Assembly (NCBI GenBank): GCA_963931865.1
Contig: OZ007517.1
Coordinates: 3,786,164-3,850,163 of the forward strand
Origin: Axinella damicornis
Lineage: Eukaryota > Porifera > Demospongiae > Axinellida > Axinellidae
Length of the DNA: 64,000 bases
Direction: 5' to 3'
Shown: one piece after another, positions 1-15,300 of the stretch
How the letters are laid out: each line of letters begins with the position of its first letter
How positions within the stretch are numbered: the stretch's first letter is position 1
Translations under genes and position numbers: made by a program
The notes under the pieces: generated by a model
Database searches by the model: none
What the model was told of the DNA's origin: nothing
What the model saw: the letters and a program-made list of their open reading frames with translations, nothing else

Positions 1-14
1 AAAGTTCTGCTCAC

Positions 15-1022
15 TCATGATGGCCAGTTTCTGCAGCTAGGTGCATTGGGGTCTTTCCTTCTGCATTTTTGATACAACTATCAACTTTATGTGCCAACAG
101 GACTGCCATGGCTGGTAGGTCATTCTCTCGTGCAGTGATATGCAGCACACGATTCCCCTCGTTATCGGTGAATTTGATGAGTGTAGCTCCCCACACAGTG
201 TCAGTGATGAGAAACTATTGGAATCAGGTGCATCATGAATGAAATACAGGGCTTAAAGCACAATCATTTTAACTTACGTGCAAAATTTCAATCCGATTCA
301 GTGTCACATTCAGTGCTTTGAAAACTGGATTCTTTTTCTCGTCTTGGAGGTCCATAAACTTCATTAGGCATTGGAAGGCTTTCTTATTCTTGCCTGCTGC
401 AGCAATCAGAACTGGAGTGCACCGGTTACAATCCTCTGCATAGACATTTGCATCACTGTAGAAAGTGGTGACAAGTGGTGACGGATTACAACAGAATGAT
501 GCTTTTAGCACAGATAAATAGCAAAGAACCTGGTTAGAGGCATATGCATGTACATACTGAGCTCACCACTGATGCAAGAAGACAATTATCTTGGTCTGGT
601 TATTCTCTGCAGCATGGTGAAGCGCTGTGAATCTGCGGTCATCCATCATTTCAATCATCGTGTGATCACCTTTATCCAGAAGCTTCTTAACAATTTCAAC
701 AGATTTGTGCTGAGATGCAGTGTGTATAGGAACTTCTCCTCGACTGTTAGCTGCAACGATACTTGCACCACTATCAACCATCAGTTGCACCACATCTACG
801 TTTCCTCCCACACAGGCAAGGTGTAGTGGGGTGTTACCGCCTTTATCAGTAACCTCACGTACATTGACATCAGTAGCTTCAAGCAGTGAATTCAAATTCT
901 GGACAAAAATCATCACAACGTTTGTTTGTCCGCTCAGGCAAGCAGCATGTAGAGGTGTTCTTTCTCCACTGTCTTTACCCAGCATCAGTTTAGGATTATG
1001 GGCAATCAGCTGCTGCACTACA
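15..1022 (-). CDS. Ankyrin unit 11 (runs on beyond left edge)
   Basis: Exons: A 567-1022 (456 nt), B 278-455 (178 nt), C 15-214 (200 nt). A has TPLHAACLSGQTN, TPLHLACVGGNVDV, PIHTASQHKSVEI and TALHHAAENNQ. C ends TPMHLAAETGHHE followed by GTGAGC in phase 2, so at least one more exon lies left of the window. Confidence 0.8.
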
Positions 1023-1566
1023 CTGAAGTGCAAATTGAATTCATAAAGTATAGCATGCATTGGAAGCAAGAAACTATCAGCCATTATTCTTACCTTTGCA
1101 GTCCTCTTCCCGCTGCCAGGTGCATAGGTGTTTCGAGATCATCATTTTGAGCGTCAGCACGTGCCCCATGGTCCAGTAGAATACTCACAGATTCTAGATC
1201 TCCTGATCCAGCAGCAAAGTGTAATGGGGTGAGTCCAGTGTCTTTTGTAGCATGGCAAAGTGTTTCACCATGTTTGAAATCATCAAGCAGAGACTGAAAG
1301 CAATGACAATTGAACTTAGCAATTGAATGTGGTATTACAGCTTCTATAATATTATTATGCATACCTTTAATAGAATTGGTCTCTTGCACTTCACTTCCAA
1401 AGCCAGGAAAATAACAGAAGCATGCACATTCTCTGGAATCTGCTTCATCAAACAATGGTAAGCTTTTACACACTCGTCCATAGCTGCAATATGAGCAGGT
1501 GTGCAGAGGTTGTTGTCCTTGGCATAGAGGTCTGCACCACTGTGTGTGGGTGTGTGTGTGTGTGTG

Positions 1567-1600
<34 letters not shown>

Positions 1601-1615
1601 GTGTGTGTGTGCATA

Positions 1616-1649
<34 letters not shown>

Positions 1650-1651
1650 TG

Positions 1652-1689
<38 letters not shown>

Positions 1690-3351
1690 CATTGGTGTTT
1701 GTGTGTGTGTGTGTGTGTATGTGTGTGTGTGCGTGTGTGTGAGTGCGGTGTGTGTGCATATGTGTGTGGGTGTGAATACTTTGTATGTGTGTGGTGTGCA
1801 TGTACATAGCATGCACAAGTTACTGGAGTGCATGCTATGAAACCTCTTTGCAACCATGCATCTTAACTATTCAAAACAGTCAGAACTTACTTTTCAACTA
1901 GTAGCATAATAATATCAGTATTATTCTTTCTGGCTGCGTAGTGGAGTGGAGTATGACCCTCTAGAGTCTGACATTCAGTGGGAACCTTCAGGTATAGTAG
2001 GAACCCGGCAACGGGCATGTGTCCACAGTGAACAGCAATGTGCAGAGGTGTTTCATTCTGTTTGTTTGTTGCTGTCTTGTGCGCTTTGTCATGAATCAGC
2101 AGCTCCACTATATCATTATTTCCTCCAGTACAGGCAAGATGTAAAGGTGTGTTGCCTTCAGCATTTTGCTTCTCATGTAATCCTTTAGACCTCAGAACTT
2201 GAACTACTTCTATGTGTCCATTTAGGCATGCAAGGTGAAGTGGAGTCATTGCAAGGTTATCTTTGGCTGTTGCTAGGCTGGAGTTGTAGGTCATCAATTT
2301 CTGCACTGAACTGGAAGAGAGATTCATGGCATAATAATCAGGCAAGATATTTCATTGGTAAGTCACGCAGTTACTCACTCAGGATGGCCCTCTTCTGCAG
2401 CCAAGTGCATTGGGGTTTTCCCATCCATATTTTTGACATAACTTTTCACTCTGTGTTTCATCAGGACTGCCATGGCTTCTAGATCATTCTCCCTTGCAGT
2501 GACATGAAACACACCGTTCTTGTGTGAGTCAGTGGATTTGCATAGACTTTTCCCATACTCAGTGTCCGTGATTAGAAACTGTTGAAATAGATTCATAATT
2601 GCATACAAAATATAATCATACATGTACAATGAACATGCAAAAATGTATGTATGAGTTGGGAGACTTACGTTCAAAATATCTGCTCGATACATTTTGACAT
2701 GTAATGCTTTGAAAATTGGGTTCTTTTCAGAATTGTTAAGGTCCATAAAGCTCAAAAGGCGGCAAAAGGCATCGACTCTACTGAATGCTGCAGCAATCAG
2801 AACTGGAGTACACAACATTTCATCCTCTGCATAGACATCTGCACCACTGCAGGGAGAGATAAGACAGTGTAGAGTGGTACATAATAGCCTCGTTGCCATG
2901 CACATTCCCACTGCCAGTATTTGATCGCTTGCAGTAGGCATAAACAAAGCCTGGGATAATAAGTGAGTGACATTACTAGGTGGACTGAGGGGGGAGCAGC
3001 ACGACTTCAACAATGCATGTCACCTACGCCCCATGTCCAGAACAAGGACAGCATTCTATGCTGCCTATATCTCTATAATACAAATGCTGAACAATGTCTC
3101 CAGTCTACAAGCTGCCAGCTATTCGCACTCAGAAGCAGCATAAACATGGTCGCTGAGCATAGCTACCATTTGGTGCTGATGATGCTGTAGTTGGGCCTCG
3201 GCGGTCGGCCTGATGTACCTCCAAAGGATCTTGAAGTTCCATCCAAGGACCGGAGACTGGACAGTTTGCGGAGCACTAGCAAGGCAGCACAAATACTGCT
3301 CTTTGTTCACCACATGCATGGGTGTGTGCAAAATGCATTCTTGTTGTCAAT

Positions 3352-3383
<32 letters not shown>

Positions 3384-6300
3384 ACATTGATGCCACTCAC
3401 GTGATAAAATATCCACCCACTGTTTGCATATTCCAAGCGGTGGTGGGAATGACCGCGGAACGAGGCTACATAACAGGTACAGTCTCTTACTCAACAGCAG
3501 TTGGTGCATGGCATACATCCAACAAATGTGTAAGGTAGATATTTTGGAGGCAAGATGGTGTATAGATCATTACAGTAACAAACCAAATATACGTAGAGTG
3601 CACAATGCAGTCAACGTTAATGGTAGTACCAAGATCCCAGAAATTTTAAATAGCTGTATTTTGTACGATGATTAACACAGCACATACAAGACACATCCAC
3701 TCCAATAAGCATTGGACTCACCGCTGATGAAGAAACTCAATCTGATTGGTGTGGTTATTCTTTGCAGCATGATGAAGTGATGTGTATCCATGGTTGTCCC
3801 TCTGTTCAATCATTTTGTGGTCTCCGCTATCTAAAAGTAGCTGAACAATCTCAACTGACGTTTGCTGAGATGCAATGTGTAGAGGAATCTCTCCTCTACT
3901 GTTCACAGCAGTAATATTTGCACCACTGGCAATCAGAAACTCGACAATCTCTTTCTTCCCAGACTCACATGCAAGATGTAGGGGAGTGTTACCATTCTCA
4001 TCTACAGCCTTGAGTACCTCAAATTCTTTTGAGCTATTGAAAATAACACAAGCCACTTGCAGGTGGCCACACTGGCTTGCAATGTGTAGCGATGTCCACT
4101 TCTTGTTATCACAGGCCATCATGAGTTTTGGGTAAAAGCGAATGAATTCCTCTACAATCCTGGAATTGAAACAAGCGAATACTTGCATGGCATGGCAGAC
4201 ACTTTGATGTCCATACAATGGCAACTCACGTGTAATGTCCATGCTCCGCAGCCAAATGAATCGGAAGTTTCCCATCCTGATTCTCAGCTTGGGCTGCACA
4301 ATTTTGTCGGAGCAGAACTTTCACAGACTGGAGATCTCCACGCTTACTTGCATCATGCAGCAGTGTATTATGGGACACGTCAGTAGCTTGCAGGATCTTC
4401 AAACCCCATTCACTGTCCCTGACAAGGATCTGCATTACGTTGGTATGTGTGTGTTTAGAAAAGGTACAAATACAATGTGAGCTTTTAGTAATTAGCTACA
4501 AAGTGCACCATCAAAACTCAGCCTTACCTCCAGAATTTCGTAATTTGGCAAAGCTAAGACTTTGAAAGCAGGATTTTCAGTAACACTTGTCATATCTGTG
4601 TACTCCATGAGGCAATGGAAAGCTTCAGTTTGCTTATGATCCACTGCTGTTAGAACAGGTGTAAGGGAATCAGAATTTTCTGCAGAAAGTATTGCACCTC
4701 TGAGGAATGAATAATTCAGAGTTGAGATGGCTTCAATTACAACTTGTGTCTACAAAGCAGGGCAACTCACCCTTTGCACAATAAATGAACTAAATCTGTG
4801 GAGTTTCCCTCTGCAGCATAGTGAAGAGGAGTGCACCGTCTCTCATCTTGGCAGTTAACTTCAGCTCCCTTCTCTACCAAGATTTCAGCAACCTTGATAT
4901 ATCCACATTGTGTGGCAATGTGCAGAGGTGTCCGTTTCATTTGGTTTCTAGCATTCAAATTTGCTCCTTCAGAAATGAGATAGTTTGTGATTTGGATACT
5001 GCGACTTCTACAACTGAGATGCAGGGGAGTGTTACAGTCAATGTCTTTAGCTAGTAAGACATCCTTGTCATGTAGCAGTGATCCATGAACTTTCACAACT
5101 TCAAGATCCCCTTGTTGACAAGCACAATGTAGTGGAGTCATTCCTTTCTCATCTCTCTCTTTTGCCAGAGAAGGCTCATGAGCAATCATCTCTTTTACAA
5201 CACTAAATAATCGTAATGAATATGAATAACACACACCAACCAAAATACATTGGGCACCGCTTCCACTTACCTAGCATGTCCCTTTAGAGCAGCTAAATGT
5301 ATAGCTGTTTTAGAATCAACATTCTTGGCTTCTGCAGGAATGCGTTGATCCATAATTAGAGTCTCAACAGCTTTAACATTTCCACGGACAGCAGCCGCAT
5401 GAAGTAGGGTGTTCTGTTTGTCATCTCTAGCCTGACGAAGTATTTGTCCACACACTTTATCTTTCAGCATAAACTAGATAAAACAAGACGTGTTCATTAC
5501 TCAGGGCACAGGTTGGGTGAAAAAATGTACAGTATTAAAGTACAGTACTTGATTGAAGAACTCTTATACCTTGAGAAATAACCACTAAACATTCAAAGTG
5601 GTGACATCATGGTTTTCAGGGTCTTAGCACACGACAACGAGAAGACAAAACACTACTATCTCCAAAACTCAAAGGCTATCCACTGTAGGTAACTACAAGC
5701 TACCATCATGGGAGCAGGTCGATATTTGGATGACTAGAACCGGAGTCATACTTAGCTACCTCACATCACAACCGCTAGGAAGCTTCCACGGATCAATAGT
5801 GAAATTCCGAAATCTTTCTGCGTTACATGAGATATGTGAAGGAATAATAATGTATGTTGTGGTGAACATGTTTCACAGCAGTCAATTAGAAGTAGTCTCA
5901 TACCCCAGATGAAGTTGATTGAAGTTGATACTGACAATGTCTAAGGAGGTGTAGTGATCCAGCGAGAGCATCCTATGTGTCTTCACCAGTGAAACCTGTC
6001 TACTAGAAACTTTGTGTCTCTGAACTGCCTGGGCTTGCAGTTTAAAGCTGTCAAAGGAATGTCTTGGTGATTCATGGGACTGCATAACTTCAAAACCACA
6101 GCAGATGCCATGTCGACAGGTAAAGATCCCAGGTGTCAACGTCAGATGACTGGAGGAGTACTTTCGACCGGCATCTTTGTCCTCACAACTCGTTTGTGAA
6201 TGCATGTCAGCTGAATACACTCGCTTGCTCCGCACATGTGGTAAGCATGAGGGCATGATCCACTTAGTGTGGCACTAGCCCTGAGGAGACCTAGAAGACA

Positions 6301-9300
6301 CTAGAAGAGCTATTGACTATTGCAGTAAGGTTTAGTATATTGTGGTATGCTTATGTATCCAAAATTGGATGTTTGCTTACAGTTCAATATATCATCCAAT
6401 AAAGGATGGCGTGAAACATCCAAAATTGGATGCATATTGCTTCTCTATAAAGAACAACAAGCTGGATGATTCTATAGCATGGTCTGCAATGATCATCCAA
6501 TTTTGGATGATATAATACTATGGTCTACAGTCATCCATTATTGGAATCGGAACATATATATACATCATTTGGAGTGGTTCGGTCTGGTTTATGCTGCTGA
6601 TTTAGAATTTCCATATCACCTTTTTGTGATCATGTAAACAAACAGTACTAAACAGCCCAGTCTACACACAGTGACTTACTATTGGTTACAACTTACTTAC
6701 CTTCAGAATTTGGCCATGATCTACTTCTAATTCCAGCACTTTGAAAGCAGAATCTGATCGGGCTGGTTGTTCTAGCAGGCCCATTAAGCATTGGAGGGTA
6801 TTGGTGCACTCATATTGTGCTGCCATAATCAGTGGAGTAATGTGTGTCACATTCTCAGCATTGAGATTTGCTCCACATCTAAAGTATGGGGGTACGAGCA
6901 TGTGAATCACACCAACTGAGTAATGATATCCAGGAAATGGTTACCTCTTTAAGTGCTCGACCATAACCTTCTGGTTGCATCTAGCAGCATGGTGAAGTGG
7001 AGTACAGCCGTTAGCATCTTCGGTTTCAATATCTGCACCCTTGTTCAACAGAATATCAATAATGTCCTTGGATCGAAATTGTGCAGCAATATGAATGGGA
7101 GCTTCCCTATTCTCGGAATTCTTTCTGGCATTAATGTTTGCTCCCCTCTCATGAATCAGATGTTGGACAACATTCTTCCTTTGATGTTGACATGCAAGGT
7201 GAAGTAGGGTATTTCCTTCATTGTCACAGAGTTCATAGACACTTGAAAGTTTGTCCGAGTCAAGTAGAGAATCAATAGCAATCACAACCTTCAAATGTCC
7301 ATTTTGACATGCAAGGTGTAGAATTGTTTTTCCATGTTTATCTTTGACCAATGAAACATCCTTGTCATGACCAAGCAAAGCCTTTAAAATGCTAAAGAAA
7401 TGAAAGGCACTTCATATTGTCACTAAGTCTTGTTACAATGCCAATTCTTGATTACAGGACTTACTTGGAATAGTTGTATTCAGCTGCAACATGAGCAGGT
7501 GTTTTACCCTCAGCGTTTTGGACCAAGTCAAGTCTTTCATCCTGCTGATTCGTGCAATGCCATTCCAAAAATGCCTCCACAGCTGGTAGATTACCACAGC
7601 TGGCAGCAATATGTAGTGGGGTATTGCCATCTTCATCCAGAGAGCGATAACAAATCGAGAATGCACAGACCTTACTGATGAGCTTTTGTATGTATGCGGT
7701 GGTTGAACATACAAGAGTGGGAACAATCAATGAAAGAGCATGCAGAAGGTTATCGGATTATGTGTGCATTCCTGAATGTTACCTGCAATGCTCTGGTACT
7801 AGATTGGTTGGGATGGTTAGCAGCCAGGAACAGTGTGAGTTTTATAGCATCACCACCTTTAACCACCATTGTATTGAATGCATCATAATTCTCAAAATGT
7901 GCTGCTGTCAGAACAGGTGTGAAGCTCTTTCTGTGTACAGCTTCCAGATCTCCTCCTCTAGAGTGAATGACAAGATACAGCATGCATGATGTGTATTCGA
8001 GAAACGCAATGAGTACACAGTCAAATTCACCTTTCAATTAGAAGTGCTACAATCTCTGAGTTGTGGCAGAGTTCTCCTGCATAGTGAAGTGGAGTGCGAT
8101 TTTGCTTATCTCTGCAGTTCACACTGTCAGGTCTTTCCTTAAGTAGGATTTCCAGCCCATCAGTAAACCCATCCCTCACAGCAAGATGCACAGGAGACAA
8201 TCCTTCCTTTGTGAGAGATACTTTGGCCCCGTGTTCCAGCAATACGCTCATGATATTCTTGTGAGAACATTTACAAGCAACGTGTAACGGAGTATTATTG
8301 TCCTCGTGACTGTTTGCTGCATCAATCCACACTGCAGCTGGTACAAAGTTGGCAATTTCTTTTACCACCTCATAGTGACCATTCCGACAAGCCAGATGCA
8401 TTGGAGTCAAACCACCAGTCTTAAATTTACTCTGACATTTAAGTAGACTGGATACAACCCTAGGAACGATAGCAACCATAGAAATGATAATCATATCACT
8501 CTGCATGTACCAAACACAGAAGTATGTCAGCTAGCATTGAAGTAAAACAGAGTATCACTATATACACTGTGCTGCTTACCGCAGATGTCCATATTCAGCA
8601 GCCAGGTGCAAAGGAGCTCTATGATATTTATTCTCAGCATCGACTTTGACTTCATAGTCTCTTTGCCAGACCCACTATATACATAAATTGTAGCAAAAAT
8701 ATCACAGATAAAGGTGATTATGCAATGTTTAGCTGGTATAGAATAACACAATCAGAGGTTCAATACTTAATGCACAAGTCTGCCAGTGCAGAAATATGAA
8801 AGTCCTGCAGTAGAAATGTGTCGTCTGTTTTGAATACCACATGAACTGAGAGGATTCACTACAGTCACCTGTTTTGGTTTAGGCCTTGCTCCAAGAAGAG
8901 CCTCAACAATTTCATGGTGTCCATAGATAGCAGCAAAATGGAGTGGAGTGTTACCGTCACCATCAATAGGTCTGGCAAGGTACTTGGTCCCAGTCACATC
9001 AGCCAGGATCTAGGACAAAGGATCGGTGAGAAACCTCACAGATTTGACAGAGAAAACTGTGCAGAGTGAGCATGATAGAGAAAACTGTGATAGCGAGTGT
9101 GTGGAACGTTACTAGGGAATCAGTACCTGAAGAAACTCAACATTATTTTCCATGACAGCTGGAAAAACTTCTTGCATTAATATATGACTTTCAGTGCTTG
9201 CACCGAGAAGTCTAGACAGCACGTCTTCACTCTGTTTTACCGCCACAACTCTGGTTACAGATCTCTTCAAACTTGTTCTGATAGAGAGAAGTTATGTTAT

Positions 9301-12300
9301 CCATTAGCAGGATAAGAAGGGTCAATTTCTTGTATTGTCAATGGGATGCGTAGAGATCATGATCAGTATGTAACTCACTTGGGAAGCAGCAGTGAAATCA
9401 CTTGTTTATGGTCACTCATGGCAGCAAGGATGACTGGAGTACGCCCCTCACCATCCTGAACATCAACATCTGCACCCTTCTCCAACAGTATGTTTGTGAG
9501 CTGTACATAACCTCTACTGGCACTGATGTGTATAGCAGTCTCTCCATTCTTGTTTGCGGCATGAATGTTGGCATTCATCTCGATCAGAAAATTCACAACA
9601 TCTAGAGACTCATCCCCATTCATGCATGCAATGTGGAGAGGGGTGTTATTTTCCTGAGTTCGGGCCTCAAGCACTTCTTCTAAATGCAGTTGCTCTTCAA
9701 AAGCCTTCACAGTCATCAACAGGTTGTCTTGGCATGCACAATGCAGCGCAGTAAATCCATGAGGATCTCGGGCATGTACAACTTTGGGATCCCAATTTAG
9801 CAACTGCCTCATAATCCTAAAAGTCAGAAATACATGCAGCTTATGATTGTACAAGTAAACTTCACAGGACATAATTAGGGCACTTACTGATGGTATCCAT
9901 TCTCAGTCGCCAAGTGCAGAGGAGTTTGTTGCTTGGCATTTAGCGGATCCCACTTGATGTCAAACTTCTGTTCTAACATCAGTTCAATAAGTTCAGCTTT
10001 ACCAGTACTTGCAGCTATATGCAATATAGTATTGCCTTCTCGATCCTTGCAATCCGAGTACAGATGTCTTCCAGAGGTGCTTTTTGCAATGAGCTAATGA
10101 ATGCCAGAACAAGAGCATAGGAGTGGAGCCAAAGAATGAAGACCAAAACACACTTAGGGCAATATGTATAAATGTTTTCACAGTTGCTCACTTACCCTCA
10201 GAAAATTTAGACTGGGTTTATCACACAAATATGCAGCATGGAATAATGTTTTCTGTACAGCAGCAATATTTCCTTCCATCATTTCCCTCAGCAACGTATC
10301 ATTTTCCCAAGCTGCAGCTACCATCAATGGTGTATAATTCGTGTTGTCAAATGCACCTACGTCAGCTCCACTAAAGAATTGACATGTATAACATCAGATT
10401 AACAACTCATGCAAGCAAGGTTCAGCACATAGAAGCATGAGTGGCGAGGGAGGAGAAGAAATGCTTACCTTTTAAGAAGTTCAGTAACAATTTCTGGATG
10501 ATCTCCACAGTGTTTTGCAGCAAGATGCAGTGGTGTTTTCCCATTTTCATCTGGAGTATTTACCTCATCAGGGTATGCACAGAGGAGAACTTTGACTACA
10601 TCAATGTACCCTTTCTTAACAGCAATATGAATTGGAGTGATTCCATGTTTCATAACTTTAAATGTAGCTTCATAATTCACAAGCGTCTGAACAACGTGTA
10701 CATAGCCCTTCTCGGATGCCACATGCAATGGTGTCCATGTATCATTATTGGCATCACTGGAATCAATCCACTGAGGCACCCTGGTAGCAATTGCCTTGAC
10801 AACCTGCTCGTGACCATTCTGACATGAAAGGTGCATTGGTGTTGGTGGTTCACATTTGAACTGTATTCTATTGCGTCTGTGATAAGAGATGAGTTGCACC
10901 ACCACCCTAAGGATAGAGAGCAATGAAAATGGTTTGTAGCATTGATCCACAGATTTGTTGCAATGCCTTTACTACAATAAATACATAGCATTGCCAAGTG
11001 TTTGGAGTTTGTAATAATGCATGTTACTTCGTGCTGTACATGTACTGACAAAGCTCCAACTATGTACATATACAGTCACAGTACAGCTTACCTGAGCCAA
11101 CTATCATTGGCCAACTCTCATAAAAACACACACTACATAGGATCGACAGTCTCCAAAGAGATCTTTAAAGTCCAGTCAGTGAGGCTTTAGTGTGTTTCTG
11201 TACACTATGCGCCACATGTACACTCATTTTTCAAGTTATACCGTAATGCTAGAAAGCTTTGTGTAAACTTCACTTTTGCAGATTTAGCGAGCACTAGCTC
11301 TTGTAGCATCACAAATGAACATTGCAGTGGCTTTAACAAATGAATGCACCAAGCAAGAACATTAGGGAGCTGTCCATGCATCATTAATGAATCTAATGAT
11401 GTCGATGAGCAAAGGTGCATGCATGGCACAGAAAGCAGGGGGAAAAAATCGCTTCCACAATTTAATCAATGAGTGGTGCGTATGCATCGATACCAATCAA
11501 ATTTATTGATCGACTTTTGCCATCGAGTCTTCTTCTTCATCGATCGATTTTGGCCATTGAATTTTCATCAATCGATTTTGGCCATTGAGTCTTCTTTTAC
11601 ATTGATCGCTCATCAACGACTTTAATCGACCAATTTTGCTCATTGACCGATTTTATTACAGATTTGGGAACGGACTACTCCGGCTGGATCCATACGTCAT
11701 GCCAACTGGTGCTGGAAATGGGACATTATGGCACAGTGGGAATCTCTGTTAATTAGTGAACTGGTCTCCTTTACAGCAGATAAGGAGGGAGAAGCGTCAA
11801 CTGCTCTTGCTGAGGCCACTTGTACGACTGGAGATCTACATCCATGAACTTCTTGCCATAAGAGAAAGGATTGAAGCAGAGGGTGGGATTGACTTTGGTG
11901 ATGTTGTGAGTTACACGATTTGTTGAGTGCATTACAGGAAATGAAAGAGGTGGGAAGACCTTGAGAGTGGCACAGCTAAAACTGCAACTCTGCACTGTAT
12001 AATCAAATTAAGTTGTCAGTCAGTAAACAGCAGATTACATTCCTACATGACCTGAGATTTTTGTGGACCCAAATCCTTTTCAGTGTTAGTAGACGAACAC
12101 TTCTTACCATGAGATCTGAATATGGATTGCCGACTGACCATCAATTTATCTAGAAATTAATTCATTATTCTGTCACCACAAACCTGCAGTACTTAGACAG
12201 CCATGTGAAATCAAGACAGCAGTGGCAGAGAGCAGAAAAGAAATGAAAATCATTTGGACCGTCATACATGCACTCATTATGATTCCACAACACACAAACC

Positions 12301-15300
12301 ATTCATTTTTGAGAGTTGTATACACTTGTATTACAAATTGTAGAGTCACTATCCAGTACTTGTTCTCTTTGGCTGCTCGTTCGGCTGCACCTGGTGGGAG
12401 CCTAGTCACAAGGTCCGCCTTTCCGAGTGTAATGCACTCAACAAATCGTGTAATTCACTAACAACAAAAGTCAATTCCACCCTCTGCTTCAATCCTTTCT
12501 GTAATGGCAAGAGCAGTTGACGCTTCTCCCTCCTTACCTGCTGTAAAGTTGACAAAGGAGACCAGTTCACTAAACAGAGATTCCCACTGTGCCATAATGC
12601 CCCGTTTCCAGCACCAGGTGTGGATCCGGCCGGAGATACAGGTTCTCCACGTTCACGTGTGTATCCGGAGTATAGTAGTCCGATCCCAAATCTGTGACAA
12701 AATCGGTAGATGAGCAAATCGGTCAATGAGCTAAGTCGGTCGATAAAAGTCGTCGATGAGCAAAACTCCATCGATGAAAAAGAAGACTCAATGGCAAAAT
12801 CAGGAGCCCATAACGGGAAGGAGCGTCCAACTCGCGTAACCATCATGCTTGGAGTAGCAGCACTCACACTCCTTATACGGATGCGTTTGCGGTCTGTGTA
12901 CGTGTACGGCTGCTGGTGATGTCTCTTAAGTAGGTGGGCAGGTGGTGTGTGCTCTAGCGTGGCAGTTAGTTTTTCACACGTCTGCGAGCCCTCACAGGCT
13001 TCTTAACAAAGTAGATGCGAGTTGTAGCCCTTCCGTATAAGGCTTTTTTGTGCTACTGCTAATTCAAGAAAGATGGAACCCTAACAAGTACGGTAGTTTG
13101 GCGCTCCTTCGCGCCGCTTCGCGGCGCTCATAAGCTCCTGGCAAAATCGATCAATGAAAATTCAATGGCCAAAATCGATCGATGAAAATTCGTTGAGCAA
13201 TATCTATTGATGAAAAAGAAGACGCAATGGCCAAAATCGATCGATGCCATAAAAGACTCGGTGGCAAAAATCAATCAATAAATTTAATCGGTATTAATGC
13301 ATACGGGCCATTCATTGATTAAATTGTGGAAGCAATTTTTTCCTGCTTTTTGCGCCACATGCATGGTCCATGCTTCTGTAGATTGCAGTGTCTTTCTCGT
13401 TGGAAAGTCACATAGTTAGCACACATGGCGGCAACTTGCACAAGGAACGAGAGAGTGGCAATAGTCAAGACCCCAAAATACGCAGCCAAAAATAAGACAG
13501 CAGTTCTTGAACTAGCTGACATGCAAAACAGTATTGTAGCATTACAGTACCACCTGACAGTGACCTCCAGGCAAGGAGTCAAACCACCATGAGTCTAAAA
13601 CATCCCCAGGTGCTTATGCAGGCTAGGTAGAATGGCAGTATCCACACAAATTTACGTAAGTACAATTACAACATTACCTAGGAATACATTAAAACTTTAG
13701 CCCAATCCTTGCTACGTATCTACTAGCATTGGAAAATCGGTGTATCTTCTACTGCTCACTGCAAATGTCCTCTTTCAGCAGCCTGGTGCAAAGGAGTTCT
13801 GTGATTTTTAGTCTCAGCATCCACTTGGACATCCTCCTCACCACCATACCAGGACCTCTACAAAGTAATATATCCAGTTGTCAAGCTGTACCTAAGTTTC
13901 GCAAATGCAGTACGTGCTAGGGCAGACTCAATTTTTACCCCACGTGCGCATGCGCAAAGCGGGGTTAAGCAATCGAGTTTATCTGTCAGTCAGATGTCTG
14001 TCTGTCTGCAATTTTTTTTGAAATCTCGCCACATAGACCCTCAAAAACCATTGAAGGGAGTCAAACAATAGCAAGTAGCCAAAAACTGCTCTATGTGTAC
14101 CTGACTGAAGTCAAGGCGCTTCGTTTTGCTGTATTTCGGCTATTTCCTACTTTTCATAACCATTGGGCCTGATGATTGGCTCCACCTCTTTGTGACCTCA
14201 GAGTCCCATCAAGAACAGGACACGTAGTGCATTTGGAAACTTCATGCTTCGAGATGACCGCTAGGAAACAGTATTTTCGTACTTCACAGACGTCGTGACT
14301 ATTGTTCAGGCTGTTTTTTCCAGCTATTTTGTAACACTTGGCCCCACCTCTTCAGCTTCACATTACGGTAAGCGGTCAATCCCACACCTTGGATATGACC
14401 ATACACACACAGTATATGCGATAGCACCGGCCTGTTCGATGCGCATCGGCAGAGATGTCGCGTCGATTGTAGCTGCACTGGACGTTCCGCGCAGGGTATG
14501 TGTTCTATGAACACCTCTAGTTCAATATTATAGCACTGGCCTGGGGACATGTAATCACTCTTGCGAAGCTTGTTCCCATGTGGCCTGGGAATGAGGTTAG
14601 TGAATTGAAGTGCTAGAATGTGACGTTGCTATGAATGTGCCCCAACCTAAGGATATACATTATATGATTTGCAGTGTGATGTTTGGCTTATACAGCTCCT
14701 CACTCTTGGGGCTGCACCTTTCGGGTTCGGTACTGACTGCACTAACTGCTGTCCTATTTCTTACCTCACAACATAGATGTCTAAGCAGTGCAGAGTACCG
14801 GAATCACAGCGAAACAAATCAATATTTCATACATAAGTCACAGCGAAACAAATCAATATTTCATACATACGTCTGCCAATGCACAAAATTAATAAGAAAG
14901 CCCTGCTGACTGGATTTCACCTGTTTTGGCCTTGCTCCAAGCAGAGTCTTAACAATCTCATGGTGCCCATAGATAGCAGCAAAATGGAGTGGAGTGTTAC
15001 CGTCATCATCAATAGGTTTGGCAAGGTACTTGGTTCCGGTCTTATCAGCCAGAATCTAGGATTAAGCGATTGGTTAGAAACTTCCGATATATAAGTATGT
15101 ACTTCCATGTTTGGGACTAAAATATGACTGTGTAAACTATGAGTCAGAATGAACTAGTGTCTGTCACTTTGCTGTCCTAAAGCATCATTCTGTCACTGTA
15201 GGAATCATTACCTGTATAAACTCAATGTTATTCTCCACAATCGCTGGAAGAACTTCTTTTATTAATATATGACTTTCACTGCTTGTGCCAAGAAGTCTAG

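Larger units (their letters stand above)
8580..10906 (-). repeat. Segmental duplication, copy 1 (units 4-5)
   Basis: Paralogous to 13760-16785, including introns: for example, 10381-10470 and 16470-16560 look identical apart from the coordinate shift. It covers two complete ankyrin units. Confidence 0.85.

Noticed and set aside
1090..1857. Long His/Thr-rich and Cys/Val-rich open frames
   Set aside because: They translate the CA/GT microsatellite in an intron; only 1365-1539 and 1094-1293 within are real exons.
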